Under the pieces are notes generated by a model. That model was not told the DNA's origin. It worked only from the letters and a program-made list of their open reading frames with translations, and did no database searches. The translations under genes and the position numbers were made by a program. DNA of 64,000 nt from Armatimonadota bacterium (GTDB lineage: Bacteria; Armatimonadota; Fimbriimonadia; Fimbriimonadales; Fimbriimonadaceae), in assembly GCA_016125185.1 (NCBI GenBank), contig WGMG01000006.1, positions 1,945,889-2,009,888 of the forward strand. The letters run 5' to 3'. Shown piece by piece: positions 60,194-64,000 of this stretch. Every line of letters starts with the position of its first letter. Positions within the stretch are counted from its first letter, which is position 1.

Positions 60194-60917
60194 GCGTCTG
60201 CATGTGCGCATCGCCCACTCCGGGCTGTGCAGCCGTCGCGCCGCCGAAAAGCTGATTCTCGAGGGGCGCGTCGTCGTCAACGGTCAAAGCGTGACCGAGC
60301 TTGGCGTGAAGGTCACGGCCGACGACGAGGTTCAGGTCGATGGCAAGACCCTTTCGGTGGCCAAAAAATACGTCCTGATCCTGAACAAGCCGGTGGGCGT
60401 GGTGACGACCATGCACGACCCGCAGGGCCGACCGACGATCGTGCAATATCTGCCCAGCTACGGCGTGCAACTCAAGCCGGTCGGACGGCTGGATAAGGAA
60501 ACCGACGGCCTTTTGTTCGTCACCAACGACGGCGACATCGCCCTGCGAATGACTCACCCTCGGTACGGTCTGGAAAAGGAGTATCAGGCCATCGTCGAAG
60601 GTGTTCCCACCGAAAAAGCCCTGGACAAGCTTCGGGCTGGTGTCTTCATCGACGGTGGCAAGACGGCTCCCGCCAAGGTCGAAATCGTCTTTGCCGACGA
60701 CCGCAAGAACTCGACTTCCCTTCGCATCACCATTCACGAAGGGCGTAAGCGGCAGGTCAGGCTCATGTGCGACGCCATCGGGCACCCGGTGATGCAACTC
60801 ACGCGCATCCGCATCGGACCTTATTTTGTGCGTGGACTCCGCCCTGGCGAATGCAAACTGCTCAGCCAGGTAGAAGTCGCCAAGCTCCGCAAGATTTTGG
60901 GATTGCAGGAAAAGTAA
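60162..60917 (+). CDS. rluB: 23S rRNA pseudouridine synthase, RluB family
   Basis: 251 aa from a GTG (another GTG at 60174). An S4 RNA-binding domain (VRIAHSGLCSRRAAEKLILEGRVVVNGQ) is followed by the catalytic domain with YVLILNKPVGVVTTMHDPQGRPT, the catalytic Asp in VGRLDKETDGLLFVTNDG, and ITIHEGRKRQVRLMCDAIGHPV. It modifies helix 89-93 uridines in 23S rRNA. The start overlaps dacA by 32 nt. Confidence 0.93.
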   Translation: MESSVPSQESERLHVRIAHSGLCSRRAAEKLILEGRVVVNGQSVTELGVKVTADDEVQVDGKTLSVAKKYVLILNKPVGVVTTMHDPQGRPTIVQYLPSYGVQLKPVGRLDKETDGLLFVTNDGDIALRMTHPRYGLEKEYQAIVEGVPTEKALDKLRAGVFIDGGKTAPAKVEIVFADDRKNSTSLRITIHEGRKRQVRLMCDAIGHPVMQLTRIRIGPYFVRGLRPGECKLLSQVEVAKLRKILGLQEK

Positions 60918-62135
60918 ATGCTGGCCGGCCTCACCAAGTACCAACGCTACGTCCTGATCATCGCTTGGCTCGGTTGGGTTTTCGACGTCATGGAGGCCAG
61001 CCTGTTCGGCCTCACCAAACAGCAGATGCTGGTGGAGATGCTCGGCAAGGCCGGTTACGATAAGATCGGACCTTATTGGGAGGGCTGGGGCCATACCGGA
61101 ATGCTCCTCGGCTGGTCGCTGGGAGGGCTCATTTTTGGCGTCGTCGCCGACAAATGGGGTCGCTCGCGAACCCTCGTCCTCACCATCGGTCTTTACTGCC
61201 TCTTTACCGGCCTCACCGCCCTTTGCCAGACTCCTTTGCAAGTGGTGATCGCTCGTGGCCTGACCGGTCTTGGCATCGGCGGAGAATGGGCGGCTGGTGC
61301 CGCGTTGATCGCCGAAAGCGTGCCCAACGACTTCCGCGCGCGCGCCGCCGCTTTCCTGCAGACTGCCGCCGCCATTGGCTCGATCATCGGCGTCTTCGTG
61401 ACGATGTCGGTCGGGAATCTCAATTGGAGGCTGGTCTACCTGGCTGGTATCCTGCCCGCCATCGTTTGCCTCATCGCCCGCCTGAAACTGGAGCCGGACG
61501 AGCCGACCACCCAAGAAAAGCGAAGCAACCCGTTTGTGGAGCTTATCCAAACCTTTCCGTACAACAAGAACCTCTTGCTGGCGGTGATCATCGGCGTCGT
61601 TGGCATCACCGGCGGCGGCATTCTGCCATTTTGGCTCCCGAACCTGGTGAAGCCGATCGTCTCCGCCGAGGCGCTTCCTTTCTGGCGAAACACGTCGATG
61701 ATCGCCCTGCACATTGGCACCTTCGCAGGCGTGCTGGTCTTTCCTCCGCTCACCGACCGCTTCGGGCGTCGGCCCATGTTTGCCATCTTCGGGGCGCTTT
61801 CCGGCATCCTGCTTTTCTTGACCGCCACAACGGCCAAGACTCTGCCCCTCATCTTCATCCTCGCTCCGCTGACCTCGTTCTTCGCCCTCGGTCTCACGGC
61901 TGGGTTTGGGCTGTACTTCACCGAGCTTTTTGCCCATCGCTTCCGCGCGACCGGCTCGGGGATTTCGTACAATAGCGCGCGAATTCTCAGCGCGCCAATC
62001 CCGATCTGGATCGGCGTGACAGCCAAGACCGCCGGTGTCGCCGCGGCTATTGGCACTGTGGCGAGCATCTACTTCCTCATGCTCATCGCCCTCATCTTCG
62101 CCCCCGAAACGAAAGGCAAGCCACTGGAAGCTTGA
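60918..62135 (+). CDS. MFS transporter, metabolite symporter-like
   Basis: 405 aa with 12 helices. Family marks are WLGWVFDVMEASLFGL, the loop GVVADKWGRSRTL, GLGIGGEWAAGAALIAESVP, and the second loop PPLTDRFGRRPMFA. GGEWAAG and the opening acidic helix are typical of proton-coupled sugar or aromatic-acid symporters. The ATG directly follows the rluB stop. Confidence 0.9.
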   Translation: MLAGLTKYQRYVLIIAWLGWVFDVMEASLFGLTKQQMLVEMLGKAGYDKIGPYWEGWGHTGMLLGWSLGGLIFGVVADKWGRSRTLVLTIGLYCLFTGLTALCQTPLQVVIARGLTGLGIGGEWAAGAALIAESVPNDFRARAAAFLQTAAAIGSIIGVFVTMSVGNLNWRLVYLAGILPAIVCLIARLKLEPDEPTTQEKRSNPFVELIQTFPYNKNLLLAVIIGVVGITGGGILPFWLPNLVKPIVSAEALPFWRNTSMIALHIGTFAGVLVFPPLTDRFGRRPMFAIFGALSGILLFLTATTAKTLPLIFILAPLTSFFALGLTAGFGLYFTELFAHRFRATGSGISYNSARILSAPIPIWIGVTAKTAGVAAAIGTVASIYFLMLIALIFAPETKGKPLEA

Positions 62136-62166
62136 ATCCCCAAAGGCCGAGTCGCAGTAAGATGAA

Positions 62167-62676
62167 TTGCGGAGAAGAACGATCCAAGAGCACGAGCTAG
62201 ACCCGGAATCGCTCCTATCGGCGGAGATCAAGGACGACGAGCTGTCGGAACTGCTGGAGCGCTTGGCCGCCACCGAGGAGATGTTCAAACAGCCGGTCTC
62301 GACCATCCGCGACGTCGCCGAGCTCACCGATATCTCTCCCCTCGTCATCGCCCGAATCCTGAGCGATATTCGCGGTCCGAGCGAGTTCGAGCGGCTGCAC
62401 GACCGGATGGACGGCTACGAGAAGCGGCTATCGGCCGTCGAGCGAAAACCGGTTTCGACTCCGCCATTTCTTCAGCCGCCGGTCGGGCCGGTAGTGCGTC
62501 CACCGAAGCTGAAGTCCGACCCCGACTGGGAGCGGTACCGCAACTGGATGGCCAATAACGACCCGCTGGATTTCGACAACGATCAGGAGTTGCGGCGAGA
62601 CCGGGCCATCGTTTTCGGCATCTGCATCTTCCTCCTCGTGGTCGTCTGCGCGTGGTTCGGATTCATGCAGAACTAG
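62167..62676 (+). CDS. hypothetical protein with one C-terminal transmembrane helix
   Basis: 169 aa from a TTG. The acidic N-terminus has a helical region (DELSELLERLAATEEMFKQPVSTIRDVAELTDISPLVIARIL) that resembles a DNA-binding helix-turn-helix. A proline-rich linker follows, and then a single tail helix (AIVFGICIFLLVVVCAWFGF). A tail-anchored orientation with the soluble part in the cytosol is likely. Function is unknown. The start codon is uncertain. Confidence 0.6.
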   Translation: MRRRTIQEHELDPESLLSAEIKDDELSELLERLAATEEMFKQPVSTIRDVAELTDISPLVIARILSDIRGPSEFERLHDRMDGYEKRLSAVERKPVSTPPFLQPPVGPVVRPPKLKSDPDWERYRNWMANNDPLDFDNDQELRRDRAIVFGICIFLLVVVCAWFGFMQN

Positions 62677-62717
62677 GCACATTTGCGAATTTGGTGTTGC
62701 GCCGGTAATCTACGGCC

Positions 62718-63182
62718 ATGAAGTTCTACGCGCCGAACGAATTGCCGAAAAACCACTCGGTGCCGGGTAGCACCGTCGTGCCGGTTCTTCCCTACCCCGA
62801 TGTCCGCGAAGCCGTGGAATGGCTGACCCGCGTGTTCGGCTTTGCCGAGCGGCTTCGCATCGCCGAGCACCGCTCGCAGATGAACGCCGGAGACGGCGCG
62901 ATCATCGTCGCCGAGTACATCGACCGAGACCAGCGCCCCCAGCGCGGCGCGAAGTACGCCTGCCACCAGATCATGGTCCGCGTGCCCGACGTCAACGCCC
63001 ACCACCAGCACGTCCTGGACTGCGGCGGCGAGGTCCTCAGCGAGCCAACCGACTACCCCTACGGCGAACGCCAATACGTCGTCCGCGACATCGGCGGCCA
63101 CCGCTGGATCTTCTCCGAAACGCTTCGCGACTCGCTTCCGAGCGAATGGGGCGACGAAAACGTCCAACTGCTGATACCATAG
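62718..63182 (+). CDS. VOC-family (glyoxalase-like) protein
   Basis: 154 aa. The paired beta-alpha-beta-beta-beta pattern is seen: VVPVLPYPDVREAVEWLTRVFGFAERLRI, then HQIMVRVPDVNAHHQHVLDCGGEVLSEPTDYPYGERQYVVRDIGGHRWIFSE. The histidine and glutamate positions suit a metal-binding VOC enzyme or a resistance protein such as a bleomycin-type binder. TAATCT ends 6 nt before the ATG. Confidence 0.85.
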   Translation: MKFYAPNELPKNHSVPGSTVVPVLPYPDVREAVEWLTRVFGFAERLRIAEHRSQMNAGDGAIIVAEYIDRDQRPQRGAKYACHQIMVRVPDVNAHHQHVLDCGGEVLSEPTDYPYGERQYVVRDIGGHRWIFSETLRDSLPSEWGDENVQLLIP

Positions 63183-63186
63183 AAGC

Positions 63187-63372
63187 ATGGAACTCGACGA
63201 ACTGTCCGGGCGCATTGCCGAGATTCAATCTCGCGACGAGCGGCATCGCGTGAGCGTCGTGACGGCGGGGCTGAGCCTCATGCTCGTGCTGGTGATCTGG
63301 GCCATTTGGTACTTCCAAAACAACCCGGAACAGATTCCGGCACCCCAAACGAAGGTTTCCACTTCGCGCTAG
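63187..63372 (+). CDS. small single-pass membrane protein, 61 aa
   Basis: The soluble N-terminus has MELDELSGRIAEIQSRDERHR, and one helix (VVTAGLSLMLVLVIWAIWYF) lies at about residues 24-43, then a short tail. TACCAT ends 6 nt before the ATG, with no ribosome site. It directly follows the VOC gene. Function is unknown. Confidence 0.6.
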   Translation: MELDELSGRIAEIQSRDERHRVSVVTAGLSLMLVLVIWAIWYFQNNPEQIPAPQTKVSTSR

Positions 63373-63807
63373 GGTCTGCGGGTAGTTGCCGTAAGCCGCA
63401 AGCCGCAAGCGGTAAGCCGTAAGCCGTAAGCCGTAAGCCTTCGTAAAACGAGGCTATCCCTTGGCGAAGGGATCGGTGAGAGAATCGAACTCCTTAGATC
63501 CCGCCTTGGGAAATGCAGCGAAGCGACATCGGGACGAGGGATAGACGACAAACCCTCGTAATAACCGATTCATGACATGGTGACTGAACGCTGTGAAGCG
63601 GTGGGGATGCCCTCACCTATCCCCCGGTTCATTGCATTCACCGGCCCCTTCCCCAAGGGGCATCTTGGTTAGTCGGGCCGACTTCGAATTGCGAATGACT
63701 GCGTTACTCCCTGGGGAGGGTCCCGACGGCACTCGCTCTGCGCATCCAGTGCCTTCTAGCGTCCAAGAACGACCTCGGAGAGGTCGCAGACCTTAGATGC
63801 TGTCTTG
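63373..63807. other. non-coding region with tandem 7-mers and hairpins, flanking an IS110-type element
   Basis: I see no gene. A run of 7-bp units (GTAAGCC, GCAAGCC) fills 63388-63439. Hairpins are ATCCCTT-GGCG-AAGGGAT (63456-63473), GCCCCTT-CCCC-AAGGGGC (63644-63661) and CGACCTC-GGA-GAGGTCG (63770-63786). It adjoins the 3' end of the transposase gene, so the last part may be the right end of the element. Confidence 0.55.
63388..63439. repeat. 7-bp tandem repeat array
   Basis: Seven units of a (G/C)GTAAGC/GCAAGC heptamer lie in tandem with minor changes (one GCGGTAAGCC). It is a microsatellite-like array prone to length change, placed just after the 61-aa gene. Confidence 0.8.
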
Positions 63808-64000
63808 TCAAGTGAGCCTTGCCTGTTTCATGAATATCTCTTGGCTGTAGTCTTCGTCATTCGTTAGGATTGCCCAGACGACGTGTGCGAGTTTCCTTGC
63901 GCATGCGACGATGACGGTCTTTTTGGATTTGTGCCCATGAGCCTGGATTCTTTCGGCGTAGGCTTTAAAGGCCGCGTCTCTTTGCTTAGCCACGAGTGCA
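63808..64000 (-). mobile_element. IS110-family transposase, C-terminal end (5' partial)
   Basis: The frame continues beyond the right edge. The visible end reads through AYAERIQAHGHKSKKTVIVACARKLAHVVWAIL and stops at 63808. The pattern (Y-x-R/E, Gx-K-K, A-x-x-A-x-x-R-K-L) is the C-terminal part of the Transposase_20 domain, which holds the serine region in IS110/IS1111 recombinases. The catalytic DEDD part lies outside the window, so integrity and IS subgroup cannot be judged. Confidence 0.7.

Noticed and set aside
60168..62348. 726-codon open frame on the minus strand
   Set aside because: It is antisense to dacA, rluB, the MFS gene and the 62167 gene, all of which have clear family motifs. 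Its translation is low-complexity and rich in charged residues, as expected from high GC at third positions.
63388..63439. possible CRISPR-like array
   Set aside because: The units are 7 bp in direct tandem with no spacers; it is a microsatellite. No CRISPR array or cas gene was seen anywhere in the window.
63475..63505. sequence resembling a tRNA T-arm on the minus strand (GGAGTTCGATTCTC)
   Set aside because: The T-stem has mismatches, and no acceptor, D-arm or anticodon arm can be drawn around it.
1..64000. prophage, integrative element or defence island
   Set aside because: No integrase, phage structural, toxin-antitoxin or restriction genes were recognised. The only tRNA (Cys) has no attachment-site duplication nearby that I can see.

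Overview
This window looks like a chromosomal segment from an Armatimonadota bacterium, most likely of the Fimbriimonas type. The support is indirect. There are several exported proteins with PEP-CTERM tails, and a pseudopilin with the N-terminal motif typical of that phylum ([20 protein letters not shown]). Outer-membrane machinery (an LptD-like barrel and an LptF/G-like permease) indicates a diderm cell. The gene set is ordinary chromosomal housekeeping mixed with many lineage-specific secreted or membrane proteins. The only mobile element seen is the 3' end of an IS110-family transposase at the right edge.

Layout, 1-14 kb: the 3' end of a beta-barrel protein, an ASCH protein, an alpha/beta hydrolase, a block of structured tandem repeats, a GT2 glycosyltransferase, a cysteine desulfurase, and a run of PEP-CTERM proteins. 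Inside that run, a cobalamin riboswitch (about 7.47-7.60 kb) precedes a three-gene operon: a pseudopilin, a DUF4465 (BtuH-like) PEP-CTERM protein, and a second PEP-CTERM surface protein. An aspartase/fumarase, a sulfatase and the DNA glycosylase Tag follow.

14-27 kb: MqnA (futalosine menaquinone route), a cluster of unfamiliar exported proteins including an 8-cysteine secreted peptide next to a DUF1573-like membrane protein, an NAD-type isocitrate dehydrogenase, membrane glycosyltransferases, a secreted Arg/Asp-repeat protein, and an ammonium transporter. 27-34 kb: small cytosolic proteins (YCII, AlkZ-like, two MmcQ/YjbR), an AraC/GyrI regulator, and aspartokinase preceded by a free-standing ACT-type protein.

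34-49 kb: a cell-envelope block. It holds a PMT-like membrane protein, an orphan ABC-2 permease, an apparent operon (TIGR03790 protein, PlsY, zinc-ribbon membrane protein, LptF/G, LptD), mannose-1-phosphate guanylyltransferase, a GH20-like hexosaminidase, and the polyphosphate genes ppk and ppx, divergent from a small alarmone-hydrolase-like HD protein. 50-64 kb: MgtE with a structured leader, an MFS-Hsp20-Lon operon, tRNA-Cys, an ScpA-ScpB-DacA-RluB-MFS operon, small proteins, and the IS110 remnant.

Two themes run through the window. Genes are packed into operons with 1-4 nt overlaps. Many first genes lack a Shine-Dalgarno sequence and instead carry a -10-like hexamer (often TANNNT) ending 5-6 nt before the ATG, which suggests frequent leaderless transcription. 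The most interesting unit is the cobalamin-riboswitch operon, which may be a B12-capture system displayed on the cell surface.
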